Source: Aliisedimentitalea scapharcae (GTDB lineage: Bacteria > Pseudomonadota > Alphaproteobacteria > Rhodobacterales > Rhodobacteraceae). From it: 64,000 bases of DNA. Location of the stretch: assembly GCF_045277565.1 (NCBI RefSeq), contig NZ_CP123584.1:1984001-2048000 (forward strand), read 5' to 3'. The notes under the pieces were generated by a model. The model was given only the letters and a program-made list of their open reading frames with translations, was not told the origin of the DNA and ran no database searches. A program made the position numbers and the translations under genes. Below, one piece after another: positions 26,723 through 35,128 of this stretch; position 1 is the first letter of the stretch, and every line of letters begins with the position of its first letter.

Positions 26723-27253
26723 ATGGCAGCGCTCGATACATCAGCACGGATCCCCGGCGACGCTCGGGCTTCGTCCCGCGGTATTTTTGATGATGCCATC
26801 CCCTTGATCTTCAACTTTAAACCGGATGTCACCTTTCAGTCGATTTTTCTGCGTGTTCTGGGAACGGCGCTGGTGCTGAGTTCGGCCATCATGTGGATCA
26901 TTCCCGGCGCTTCGGGGGATGCGCAGATGGTGTTGATGAAGCTGGGAATGTCGGTGTTCATGCTGTTTTGTGGTCTGGCCGTGTCGATGATGAACCATCC
27001 GGATGCCCGCCCCGACGCCTATTTCGACCCGATCCGTCGCGAAGTCCGTGTGCTGCAGAAAAGCAACCGGGGGCGTCCTCAGACCGTTCTGCGCCGCAGC
27101 TATGACTCGTTGGGGGCCGTGCGGTTCCAGGACAAAACTGTCGAGCTGACAGATATGGATGGGTCGATCCTGATGCGGTTGTCGCTGAGTTCGGCCGAAG
27201 AACGCCACGCCTTGCGGTCACAGCTGACCGGAGTGGTTCCGATCACCAGCTGA
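26723..27253 (+). CDS. Conserved hypothetical membrane protein
   Basis: A 176-residue protein. The start at 26723 (MAALDTSARIPGD) has AAAGG 8 nt upstream. Two transmembrane helices are predicted near residues 45-65 (FLRVLGTALVLSSAIMWIIP) and 75-95 (MKLGMSVFMLFCGLAVSMM). The soluble C-terminal half has beta-strand character (REVRVLQKSNRGR then TVELTDMDGSILMRL) and resembles a small PH-like or lipid-interacting fold only loosely. No family was recognised. It is divergent from rpsF. Confidence 0.75.
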   Translation: MAALDTSARIPGDARASSRGIFDDAIPLIFNFKPDVTFQSIFLRVLGTALVLSSAIMWIIPGASGDAQMVLMKLGMSVFMLFCGLAVSMMNHPDARPDAYFDPIRREVRVLQKSNRGRPQTVLRRSYDSLGAVRFQDKTVELTDMDGSILMRLSLSSAEERHALRSQLTGVVPITS

Positions 27254-27419
27254 GCAGTGCCCAAACTGATATAAACGTTTTGCCAAGCCCGGTCCGTCGC
27301 CGGGCTTGTGTTCGTGTGTTCACAGATGCTGTTGGAAATCAAACACAACGTTGAATTGCTGATCGTGTATTCTGCCCCACATGTCACTGATACATGTTCA
27401 ACACGGAGACTCCCCTGTC

Positions 27420-27995
27420 ATGAAATCCATTCTGTTTGCCGCCGCTCTTGCCACTGCTGGTGCCACCGCCGCAGTCGCTGCACCTGAAAAATACGTTCTG
27501 GACAGCAGCCACAGCCAGGTTGTGTTCAACTATAACCATCTGGGGTTCTCGACCACCTATGGGATGTTTTCCGGTTTTGCCGGGGAAATCATGTTTGATG
27601 CGGAAAATCCCGCAGGTTCGAGCGTTTCCGTTTCGATGCCGGCCCGTTCGATGCTGACGGGGTGGCAGGAACGGTTCGACCACTTCATGTCCAAGGACTT
27701 CTTTGGCGCAGGTGACGCGGAAATGGTGACGTTCAAATCGACTGGCATCAAAGTAACAGGTGACACGACTGCCGATATCACCGGCGATCTGACGTTGAAT
27801 GGGGTGACCAAACCCGTGGTTCTGAATGCCAACCTGAACCAGGCGGGTGATCACCCGATGGCGGGCAAACCCTGGGCCGGATTTGACGCGACCACATCGG
27901 TGTTGCGGTCGGATTTTGATCTGGGCAAATTCGCTCCCTTTGTCAGCGACGAAGTTCAGATCATGATCTCGATCGAGGCCATGAAAGCCGACTAA
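27420..27995 (+). CDS. YceI family periplasmic protein
   Basis: A 191-residue lipocalin-like protein. The start at 27420 (MKSILFAAALATAGATAAVA) gives a cleavable signal peptide. Family motifs are D-S-S-H-S-Q-V-V-F near the mature N-terminus, the F-D-H-F-M-S-K-D-F-F-G segment, and TADITGDLTLNGVTKPVVL. YceI proteins bind long-chain isoprenoids or related lipids in the periplasm. A second YceI domain, fused to cytochrome b561, is encoded just downstream on the opposite strand. Confidence 0.93.
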   Translation: MKSILFAAALATAGATAAVAAPEKYVLDSSHSQVVFNYNHLGFSTTYGMFSGFAGEIMFDAENPAGSSVSVSMPARSMLTGWQERFDHFMSKDFFGAGDAEMVTFKSTGIKVTGDTTADITGDLTLNGVTKPVVLNANLNQAGDHPMAGKPWAGFDATTSVLRSDFDLGKFAPFVSDEVQIMISIEAMKAD

Positions 27996-28027
27996 AGCCA
28001 GGCTCTGAAGGAGCCGGAAGGCAAATC

Positions 28028-28061
28028 AAAGCGCCGGGTCCGTGAGGATCCGGCGCTTTTT
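28028..28061 (+). terminator. Terminator after yceI
   Basis: Arms aaagcgccgg (28028-28037) and ccggcgcttt (28050-28059) with a T-run at 28057-28061. The A-rich start makes it potentially bidirectional for the convergent fusion gene. Confidence 0.85.
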
Positions 28062-28093
28062 GTGTGTGAAGAGACCGTGGTGCGCAGGACGGT

Positions 28094-29365
28094 TTAAGGT
28101 GTGTGTGCCGCTGTCAGGGCGATCCCGATATCGACGCCAAAGGCCAGCGATCCTTCGTCCTTGACGCCTCGACCTATATCGAAATCCAGCCGGTTGACCT
28201 GAACCGCGCCGGCCATCGTGGCAACACCATCGGTGATTTCGAGCGTAAATGGCAGGGTCAAGGGCAGGGTCTTGTCCCGAATCGTGAGCGTCCCGATGGC
28301 AGCATAGGTGTCGTCGGTCCGGGAAATATCCGCCTGAAACTTGGCGGATGGGAAATTGGCGCTGTCAAAAAAGTCTGCCCCCATTGCCTGTGCCGTGACC
28401 GACCCCAGCGACAGTGAGGCGACATCGATCGTGACCGTGACGGACCCGGCCTGACCATCGGTGACTTTCGGATCAAAGGTGATTGCAGCGTTCCAGGTGC
28501 CGAAACTGCCCTGAACGGCGCTGCCCATCTGGGTGACACCAATAGACAGCGTGCCACTGCTGACTTGCCAATTTGCGGCGTGATCGGAGTCGGCTGTTGG
28601 GGGTGTCTGTGCCTGGGTCTCGGTCGTCTGGGACGTGTGCTGAGCGGTGTCTGTCTGGGCCGAATGCGATCCAAAGGCTCCCAGCAGGCCGCCGGCCCCC
28701 AAAGCGGCCGCCCACAGGAACAGGGCAAAAACGGCGGGCAAGAGGCTGTGGGATTGGTCAGGTGGGGTTGGGGCGGTGTTGGTCCCGGGCAACATGCGGC
28801 GCAGGGTTTGATCGCGATCAATCACATGGTGTTTGATAGCACCGGCAACATGCAGAAACACAGACAGGAACAGCACGTAGATCAGAATATGGTGCAGCGC
28901 GCCGAACAGCATGGCGGTGGCTTCGGATTTGGCGACAAACGGCAGGTTCTGTCCAAACGGCCACCAGATGGGTGCAAAGCCGGTCGTGGCGGCGTGGTGG
29001 ATCCATCCGGTCAGAGGAACGAAAAGCAAGGAGCCATACAGCAACCAATGCACGGTTTCGGCTGCGAGCGCTTCGACGCGGTTGTCAGCATTCAATAGTC
29101 CGGGCTTTGGCTGCGTCAGCGCCCAGATGATACGAGCAAGAGCGATCAAAAAGATACTGACGCCAATGGTTTTATGGAGCGAGAACAACAATGTGGCACG
29201 GTTGATTTCGGCCTGACCACCAGTAAAGCCGGAGCTTTGAATCTCATGTGCCAGAGAGTTGGCGAACAGTCCCAAAGGGATGACGGTCAGCATCAGTAGG
29301 ACGGTGGTCCAATGAAATGTCTTGGCCACACTGCCGTAGCTGCGCTGGGAATTGGAAAAGGGCAC
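28094..29365 (-). CDS. Cytochrome b561 - YceI fusion protein
   Basis: A 423-residue fusion starting at GTG (complement of 29363-29365), chosen because AGGAG lies 10 nt upstream and the protein then reads (V)PFSNSQRSYG; the frame is open 49 codons further. The N-terminal part (about 5-205) is a four-helix cytochrome b561 with heme-ligand histidines in KTFHWTTVLL, FSLHKTIGVS, VHWLLYG and GALHHILIYVLFL. A fifth hydrophobic segment and a T/Q-rich linker lead to a periplasmic YceI domain (about 260-420; SFGTWNAAITFDPK, ADFFDSANFPSAKF). It probably couples quinol-linked electron transfer to a lipid- or quinone-binding domain (inference). Confidence 0.9.
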   Translation of the reverse strand: MPFSNSQRSYGSVAKTFHWTTVLLMLTVIPLGLFANSLAHEIQSSGFTGGQAEINRATLLFSLHKTIGVSIFLIALARIIWALTQPKPGLLNADNRVEALAAETVHWLLYGSLLFVPLTGWIHHAATTGFAPIWWPFGQNLPFVAKSEATAMLFGALHHILIYVLFLSVFLHVAGAIKHHVIDRDQTLRRMLPGTNTAPTPPDQSHSLLPAVFALFLWAAALGAGGLLGAFGSHSAQTDTAQHTSQTTETQAQTPPTADSDHAANWQVSSGTLSIGVTQMGSAVQGSFGTWNAAITFDPKVTDGQAGSVTVTIDVASLSLGSVTAQAMGADFFDSANFPSAKFQADISRTDDTYAAIGTLTIRDKTLPLTLPFTLEITDGVATMAGAVQVNRLDFDIGRGVKDEGSLAFGVDIGIALTAAHTP

Positions 29366-29560
29366 GGGGCGAGATCTCCTGTTCGCGGTCGATGTGTGAT
29401 ATTTCCAAACTATTGCCTGGAACGCCAATCGCAAAGGTGTGCGTGCGCACAATGGCCGTGCAAGGGTGGACAGATTGGGTTTGCGCGTCTGGGTGCTTGT
29501 TTGTACCGGCATGGCCGTCTAAACCAACATGAAAGATCCCCAAAGGAGTGAGAGATCCTG

Positions 29561-30493
29561 ATGACGACAGCTTTTGTTTTTCCCGGGCAGGGGGCGCAAA
29601 CCATTGGTATGGGCAAGAGTTTGGCCGATGCCTATCCTGCGGCGCAAGCAGTGTTCGACGAGGTCGATGACGCGTTGGGAGAGAAGCTGAGCGCGCTGAT
29701 CTGGGAAGGTGACATTGCCGAGCTGACCCTGACCCAGAATGCGCAGCCCGCGCTGATGGCGACCTCGATCGCTGCGATGCGCGCGCTTGAGGCCGAAGGG
29801 ATCACGATTTCCAGGGCCTCTTTTGTAGCGGGGCATTCTTTGGGCGAATATTCGGCTCTGGCAGCGGCCGGGTCGATCAGCATAGCAGACACCGCGCGCC
29901 TGTTGCGCACCCGTGGTCAGGCCATGCAGAGCGCGGTTCCGGTTGGCGAAGGCGCAATGGCAGCTGTTTTGGGGCTGGACCTGGACGCGGTGCGTGCCGT
30001 GGCCGACGCCGCCGCACAGGGCGACGTCTGTCAGGCCGCCAATGACAATGACCCGACACAGGTTGTGGTTTCAGGATCCAAGGCTGCGGTTGAGCGCGCT
30101 GCTGTGATTGCCAAGGAAAAAGGGGCCAAACGGGCGGTTATGCTGCCGGTCAGCGCGCCGTTCCATTGTGCATTGATGCAGCCGGCGGCCGAAGTGATGG
30201 CCGAGGCGCTGGCCGGGGTGCAGATTACGGCACCTGCAGTGCCACTGATTGCCAATGTGCGCGCCGATGTGGTGACGGATCCGGATGAGATCCGCGCCTT
30301 GTTGGTCGAGCAGGTGACGGGGTCGGTGCGCTGGCGCGAAAGTGTTCAGGCCATGGCGGCCAAAGGTGTGAGCGAATTCTGGGAAATCGGTGCCGGAAAG
30401 GCACTGTCTGGCATGATCCGCAAGATTGATCGCTCGCTGGCCTGTCGTCAGGTCGGCGGTCCCGAGGATGCAAAAGCCGCGGCCGAGGCGTAA
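29561..30493 (+). CDS. fabD: Malonyl-CoA:ACP transacylase
   Basis: A 310-residue enzyme that transfers malonyl groups from CoA to ACP. FVFPGQGAQ opens the protein, the active-site serine is Ser93 in GHSLGEYSAL, and the catalytic histidine is in S-A-P-F-H-C-A-L-M. AAAGGAG lies 12 nt upstream, rather far. It heads a fab gene series with fabG, acpP and fabF. The gap to fabG contains two striking palindromes. Confidence 0.97.
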   Translation: MTTAFVFPGQGAQTIGMGKSLADAYPAAQAVFDEVDDALGEKLSALIWEGDIAELTLTQNAQPALMATSIAAMRALEAEGITISRASFVAGHSLGEYSALAAAGSISIADTARLLRTRGQAMQSAVPVGEGAMAAVLGLDLDAVRAVADAAAQGDVCQAANDNDPTQVVVSGSKAAVERAAVIAKEKGAKRAVMLPVSAPFHCALMQPAAEVMAEALAGVQITAPAVPLIANVRADVVTDPDEIRALLVEQVTGSVRWRESVQAMAAKGVSEFWEIGAGKALSGMIRKIDRSLACRQVGGPEDAKAAAEA

Positions 30494-30540
30494 CCGGAAT
30501 TTTTGAAAAATTCCGGCCCGTTTTCCGTGTCGGAAAACGG
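30494..30540. repeat. Two adjacent palindromes between fabD and fabG
   Basis: CCGGAATTTTT-g-AAAAATTCCGG (30494-30516, 11-bp arms) is followed one base later by CCGTTTTCC-gtgtc-GGAAAACGG (30518-30540, 9-bp arms). They begin just after the fabD stop codon. Confidence 0.85.
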
Positions 30541-30571
30541 CGCCAGCGGGTCGGGTTGGAAAGGAAGATAA

Positions 30572-31309
30572 ATGTTTGATCTTACAGGCAAGAACGTGCT
30601 TGTCACCGGTGCGTCCGGTGGTATCGGGGGAGCAATTGCCAAGGCGTTGCATGGAGCCGGGGCAACCGTGGCATTGTCCGGCACCCGGATTGAGCCGCTG
30701 GAGGCATTGGCGGCAGAACTGGGCGAACGCGCCCATGTTCTGACCTGCAATCTGAGCGACGCCGAAGCCGTCGAAGCGCTGCCGAAGCAGGCAGCAGCGG
30801 CGATGGGGTCGGTCGATGTTCTTGTGAACAATGCCGGTATCACCCGGGACAACCTGTTCATGCGGATGAAGGACGAGGAATGGGACAGCGTGCTGAACGT
30901 GAACCTGACCTCGACCATGCGTCTGTGTCGGGGTGTTTTGCGCGGGATGATGAAGGCGCGTTGGGGCAGGATCGTCAATATTTCGTCCGTGGTTGGCGCG
31001 ACCGGCAACCCGGGGCAGGGCAATTATGCTGCATCCAAAGCAGGCATGATTGGCATGTCGAAATCGCTGGCTTATGAAGTGGCAAACCGGGGCATCACGG
31101 TCAATGCCGTTGCACCTGGTTTCATCACCACAGCGATGACCGACAAGCTGACGGATGATCAGAAGTCCAAGATTCTGACACAGGTACCCGCGGGACGTAT
31201 GGGCGATGCTGAAGAAATCGCCGCGGCGGTGTTGTACCTTGCCAGCCCCGAAGCGGCTTATGTCACGGGCACTACGCTGCATGTGAATGGCGGCATGGCG
31301 ATGTTGTAA
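30572..31309 (+). CDS. fabG: 3-oxoacyl-ACP reductase
   Basis: A 245-residue short-chain dehydrogenase that reduces beta-ketoacyl-ACP with NADPH. The cofactor motif is TGASGGIG (12-19), NNAG lies at 86-89, and the catalytic residues are Ser139, Tyr152 and Lys156 (G-N-Y-A-A-S-K-A-G). GGAAGG lies upstream of the ATG. It stands between fabD and acpP as in most Proteobacteria, with the palindrome pair in the gap to fabD. Confidence 0.97.
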   Translation: MFDLTGKNVLVTGASGGIGGAIAKALHGAGATVALSGTRIEPLEALAAELGERAHVLTCNLSDAEAVEALPKQAAAAMGSVDVLVNNAGITRDNLFMRMKDEEWDSVLNVNLTSTMRLCRGVLRGMMKARWGRIVNISSVVGATGNPGQGNYAASKAGMIGMSKSLAYEVANRGITVNAVAPGFITTAMTDKLTDDQKSKILTQVPAGRMGDAEEIAAAVLYLASPEAAYVTGTTLHVNGGMAML

Positions 31310-31651
31310 GCGGGCGCGGCGCGCTGATGAGGCCACAAGGGCACAGACCATCTGTTCAACACTGTTGAATTTGAGTTTGACACTTGTACCCTTGGTCCGG
31401 CATCACCATGTGCACGGTTCCCGGGCGACACCCTGTCGCTGGGTCCGGTAACAAACCGACCCAGCGAAATCGTTTGCCTCTGGTGTCGTCTGTGTTATAG
31501 GCGGCGCATCTTTTAACGGGCACCGGCACAAGAGTCGGGTCCGACCGCCCCCGCAAGGGGAAAGCAGTCGCCCTGATCGGGCAAAACCAAGCCACCCCGA
31601 TCGGGCGAGGGCAGAAACGGGTCGAAAGGCCCAGAAGAACGAGGAAAGAAC
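31310..31651 (+). promoter_or_regulatory. acpP upstream region with promoter and structured leader
   Basis: A candidate promoter TTGCCT (31474-31479), 16 nt, TATAGG (31496-31501) would give a leader of about 145 nt. The leader contains two copies of a self-complementary GATCGGGC block (around 31576 and 31599) and other GC-rich pairing. GAGGAAAG precedes the acpP start. No protein gene is seen. Confidence 0.45.
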
Positions 31652-31885
31652 ATGAGCGACGTCGCAGACCGCGTGAAAAAGATTGTTGTGGAACACCTGG
31701 GTGTTGAAGAAGACAAAGTGACCGAGAACGCTTCGTTCATCGACGACCTGGGCGCCGACAGCCTGGACACCGTCGAGCTGGTCATGGCCTTTGAAGAAGA
31801 ATTCGGCATCGAAATTCCTGATGATGCAGCCGAAACCATCCAGACTTTTGGCGACGCAGTCAAATTCATCACCGAGGCTTCCTGA
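31652..31885 (+). CDS. acpP: Acyl carrier protein
   Basis: A 77-residue acidic four-helix carrier of fatty-acid intermediates. The phosphopantetheine attachment serine is Ser37 in D-L-G-A-D-S-L-D-T-V-E-L. Length and the FGIEIPDDAAETIQT segment are typical. It is followed by its own strong terminator, which fits its high expression as a single-gene unit. Confidence 0.98.
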   Translation: MSDVADRVKKIVVEHLGVEEDKVTENASFIDDLGADSLDTVELVMAFEEEFGIEIPDDAAETIQTFGDAVKFITEAS

Positions 31886-31922
31886 TCCACTCAGTGGACC
31901 AGAAGTACCGTTGATTTCCCGA

Positions 31923-31955
31923 ACGGCGCTTTCCTTTTGGAAAGCGCCGTTTTTC
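31923..31955 (+). terminator. Terminator after acpP
   Basis: Perfect 12-bp arms (acggcgctttcc 31923-31934 and ggaaagcgccgt 31939-31950), TTTT loop, and a run of T to 31954. Confidence 0.92.
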
Positions 31956-32047
31956 GTATGCAGGTCCTGTCGTTTAGCAGCGAGACTGAGATTGGGTGAC
32001 TCTGTGTTATACTGAGGCCCGACAATTGGTTTAGGAGGCCGCCCAAC

Positions 32048-32791
32048 ATGATGATTTTTCCCACTATGGAGCTGCAAAACGGGCGTTGCGTGACCTTGGA
32101 CAAGGGCAAGCTCGATTCGGCAATGATCTGGCATGTTGACCCGGTCGAAACGGCCCGCGGCTTTGCCGCGGCTGGGGCCGAATGGATGCATTTGACCGAC
32201 TTTAACGCTATTGACGGGGATGATGGAAACGAAGCGCTGATCGAGGAGATCGTTCGCAGCGTCGGTATTCCCGTCCAGCTGGGTGGCGGTATGCGGACCC
32301 GCGACGCGGTCGAGCGTTGGATTGACAAGGGGGCGGGACGAATCGTCGTTGGTACCTTGGCTGCGCGAGATCCTCAGGTGGTGATCGAGCTGGCCAAGCA
32401 TTACCCCGACCAGATCGTTCTGGCCGTCGATGTGTGGCAGGGGCAGGTGATGACCGAAGGGTGGCGTCAGGCCGGCGCATTTTCGCCTGAGGATTATATC
32501 AAAGCCTTTGAAGGGGTGCCCTTTGCCGGGATCGTCGTCACCGACATTGACAGTGATATGGATGACGTCGAAGCCCAGCTGGGCCTGATTTCGGGGCTGG
32601 CGGCCACGGCAAAGTCGCCGCTGATTGCCAGTGGGGTGGTGCGCTCGGCCGACGATATCTCGCGCCTGAAATACTTGCCGAACATTTCAGGAGCCTTGGT
32701 TGGGCGTGCGTTGTTCCGCAAAACCATGTCGCTCGAAGAGGCGCTGGAAGTTGCCCGACCAACCCCCGAGGCGGTGGCCGAATTCCAGTAA
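32048..32791 (+). CDS. HisA-like TIM-barrel isomerase (paralogue)
   Basis: A 247-residue (beta-alpha)8 protein of the HisA/HisF family. AGGAGG is 10 nt upstream of the ATG. Phosphate-binding motifs are conserved (VQLGGGMRTRDAVERWIDKGA and the C-terminal IASGVVRSADDIS), as is the second catalytic aspartate (Asp128, A-V-D-V-W-Q-G). The first-strand motif reads F-P-T-M-E-L, so the catalytic Asp8 of HisA (normally I-P-A-I-D-L) is Glu8 here. No other his genes are adjacent; the neighbours are acpP and fabF. It may act on another phosphosugar or be a slow HisA. Function uncertain. Confidence 0.8.
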   Translation: MMIFPTMELQNGRCVTLDKGKLDSAMIWHVDPVETARGFAAAGAEWMHLTDFNAIDGDDGNEALIEEIVRSVGIPVQLGGGMRTRDAVERWIDKGAGRIVVGTLAARDPQVVIELAKHYPDQIVLAVDVWQGQVMTEGWRQAGAFSPEDYIKAFEGVPFAGIVVTDIDSDMDDVEAQLGLISGLAATAKSPLIASGVVRSADDISRLKYLPNISGALVGRALFRKTMSLEEALEVARPTPEAVAEFQ

Positions 32792-32872
32792 CGAAGAGGC
32801 TGTAGCCAATTTCAGGATTCAGGATGAACAGGCCGGGGCCAAATGCGGTGCCGGTCGAAAAAACGGATGCTG

Positions 32873-33706
32873 CTAGGCGCTGCCGCTCAGCACCGTTTTC
32901 AAGGCGGCGGCGCTGAGACGTTTGCGAAACACAACACCGGCGTAATTGGAGTTGTGCCACACAACTCGGGCCGAAATCTGTTGCCCGGATACACCGATCT
33001 CCATCGCAGCCCCCGGATCACAGGCAGTGGACAGGCGGATTTTTGCGCCCAAACGGCTGAGATCCACCACCTGCGCCTGCTCGATCACAGTTGAAAGCTG
33101 GATAACGCAGGCCAGTGCGCAGGGATAGCGTTTGCCGCGCTTTTTCAATGTGCTGTCTCTGGCTTCGATCATTTTGATGGCTGCGGCCAGCATCAAAAGA
33201 CCCAGAGTTGCATAGACACTGATCCGTCCGATAGGGAGCGGGGTTGATTGGCTGATGGGGGCGGCACCCTGCGGCGACGCCCGTTCTGTTTCGTCGCAAG
33301 GTAGCGGTACGATGTCCTTGCGAAAGGTCTGCAGATGTCGCTGGGCCTGTAGGCGACCAACCATTTCGAATGCGCTGTTGCGTCCGTAATTCCTGTATTG
33401 CGCCAGTATCTTACGCTGTTGTTCAATGAGCTTGACGGCCGAAACAGATGCCCGGCCAATTCCGGTCGCGGCGAGTTTGGCACGGAAACGTTCGGGGGCG
33501 GTCTGGATCAGGCGTGAGCGTAGTTTTTCGGGCGCGCCGGCGGGCTGACCAGTTTCAAGAAAGGTCAGGAATGCCTGGCTTTCGGTCAACATGGCAAAAA
33601 GTTCTTCCTGGACGCGGCAATCCATTTTCTGCTGTCCGGCGTGTGAATGCGCCGGGGAGATCAGAAACGCGAAAAGAAACAGAACACGCGCAACACAGGG
33701 CGGCAT
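32873..33706 (-). CDS. Membrane-anchored PilZ-domain protein
   Basis: A 277-residue protein with an N-terminal signal sequence (VARVLFLFAFLISPAHSHA), a periplasmic helical region (about 25-150), one transmembrane helix (about 160-180; ISVYATLGLLMLAAAIKM) and a cytoplasmic PilZ domain (about 190-275). The domain shows K-R-G-K-R-Y-P near its start and D-L-S-R-L-G, matching the D/N-x-S-x-x-G cyclic-di-GMP motif. The upstream R-x-x-x-R motif is present only in weakened form (KKRGKR). It may link c-di-GMP to an envelope process (inference). It lies alone between the HisA-like gene and fabF. Confidence 0.8.
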   Translation of the reverse strand: MPPCVARVLFLFAFLISPAHSHAGQQKMDCRVQEELFAMLTESQAFLTFLETGQPAGAPEKLRSRLIQTAPERFRAKLAATGIGRASVSAVKLIEQQRKILAQYRNYGRNSAFEMVGRLQAQRHLQTFRKDIVPLPCDETERASPQGAAPISQSTPLPIGRISVYATLGLLMLAAAIKMIEARDSTLKKRGKRYPCALACVIQLSTVIEQAQVVDLSRLGAKIRLSTACDPGAAMEIGVSGQQISARVVWHNSNYAGVVFRKRLSAAALKTVLSGSA

Positions 33707-33859
33707 TAGTCAGAAAACCTTTTTTGCTCATTTTCTGATAGCAGATTCCCCCTAACGTCTGATTACCGCCCCTTGCGCATTGTATGCTTCGGTCACACTT
33801 GCACTGAGTTGGTAAACCAAGCTATTTGAGTTTGGAAATGCCGAGGCGAAGGAGAGCAG

Positions 33860-35128
33860 ATGATGCGTCGAGTTGTTGTTACGGGGCTGGGGCTTGTGAC
33901 GCCGTTGGCCAGCGGGCTGGAAGAAACATGGTCGCGGCTGCTGGATGGTCAATCCGGCGCGGGTCCGATCACTGTATTTGATGCCGAAGCAAGCGGCGTA
34001 ACCACGACCTATGCCTGTGAAGTTCCCAAAGGGGACGGCACGGACGGGACGTTCAATGCCGATGATTGGATGCCGGCCAAAGAGCAGCGCAAGATCGACG
34101 ATTTCATTCTTTATGGCATTGCGGCGGCCGAAATGGCGGTTCGGGATGCGGGATGGACACCCGAAGACGAAGCGAGCCTGCAACGCACAGGGGTGATGAT
34201 CGGATCCGGGATCGGCGGACTGAGTTCCATTGCCGATACAGCGGTGATGATCAAGGAACGCGGTCCCCGGCGGGTGTCGCCCTTCTTTATTCCTGGTGCG
34301 TTGATCAATCTGATTTCGGGTCAGGTGTCGATCCGGTTCGGGTTCAAGGGACCCAACCATTCGGTTGTCACGGCCTGTTCTACCGGTGCACATGCGATTG
34401 GCGATGCGAGCCGTTTGATCAAGTCGGGCGATGCGGATGTGATGATCGCAGGGGGGGCCGAAGCCGCTATCTGTGAAATCGGGATTGCGGGTTTCAACGC
34501 CTGCAAGGCACTGTCGACCAAATATAAAGACGACCCCAAAAAGGCGAGCCGCCCCTATGACAAGGATCGTGATGGTTTTGTCATGGGCGAAGGGGCCGGT
34601 ATTGTCGTTTTGGAAGAATACGAACATGCCAAGGCACGCGGAGCCAAGATTTATGCCGAAGTTCTGGGATATGGGATGTCGGGCGATGCCTATCACATCA
34701 CGGCTCCTTCGGAGACCGGCGAAGGTGCCGAGCGTTCAATGCGGGCCGCGTTGGCCAATGCGGGGCTGGAGCCTGCTGACATTGATTACATCAATGCGCA
34801 TGGTACTTCGACGATGGCCGATACCATCGAATTGGGCTCGGTTGAGCGCATGATGGGAGAGGCCGCGAGCAAGGTCACCATGTCGTCGACCAAATCCGCC
34901 ACGGGCCACCTGTTGGGGGCAGCGGGCGCGATCGAGGCGATTTTCTCGATCCTGGCAATCCGGGATCAGGTGGCACCGCCAACAATCAATCTGGACAACC
35001 CCGCTGTTGATACGGCCGTGGATCTGGCTCCGAATACCAAACGGGAGCGGGAGATCAATGTGGCCTTGTCGAATTCCTTTGGGTTCGGTGGCACCAATGC
35101 CAGCGTGATTTTCGGAAAGTCCAAATAA
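33860..35128 (+). CDS. fabF: 3-oxoacyl-ACP synthase II
   Basis: A 422-residue condensing enzyme of fatty-acid elongation. The catalytic triad is Cys173 (T-A-C-S-T-G), a histidine in N-A-H-G-T-S-T, and a histidine in S-A-T-G-H-L-L-G-A-A-G. AAGGAG precedes two consecutive ATG codons; the second (33863, MRRVVVTGLG) has the better spacing. The length is typical. mltG starts at the base after its stop codon, so the two are translationally linked. Confidence 0.97.
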   Translation: MMRRVVVTGLGLVTPLASGLEETWSRLLDGQSGAGPITVFDAEASGVTTTYACEVPKGDGTDGTFNADDWMPAKEQRKIDDFILYGIAAAEMAVRDAGWTPEDEASLQRTGVMIGSGIGGLSSIADTAVMIKERGPRRVSPFFIPGALINLISGQVSIRFGFKGPNHSVVTACSTGAHAIGDASRLIKSGDADVMIAGGAEAAICEIGIAGFNACKALSTKYKDDPKKASRPYDKDRDGFVMGEGAGIVVLEEYEHAKARGAKIYAEVLGYGMSGDAYHITAPSETGEGAERSMRAALANAGLEPADIDYINAHGTSTMADTIELGSVERMMGEAASKVTMSSTKSATGHLLGAAGAIEAIFSILAIRDQVAPPTINLDNPAVDTAVDLAPNTKREREINVALSNSFGFGGTNASVIFGKSK

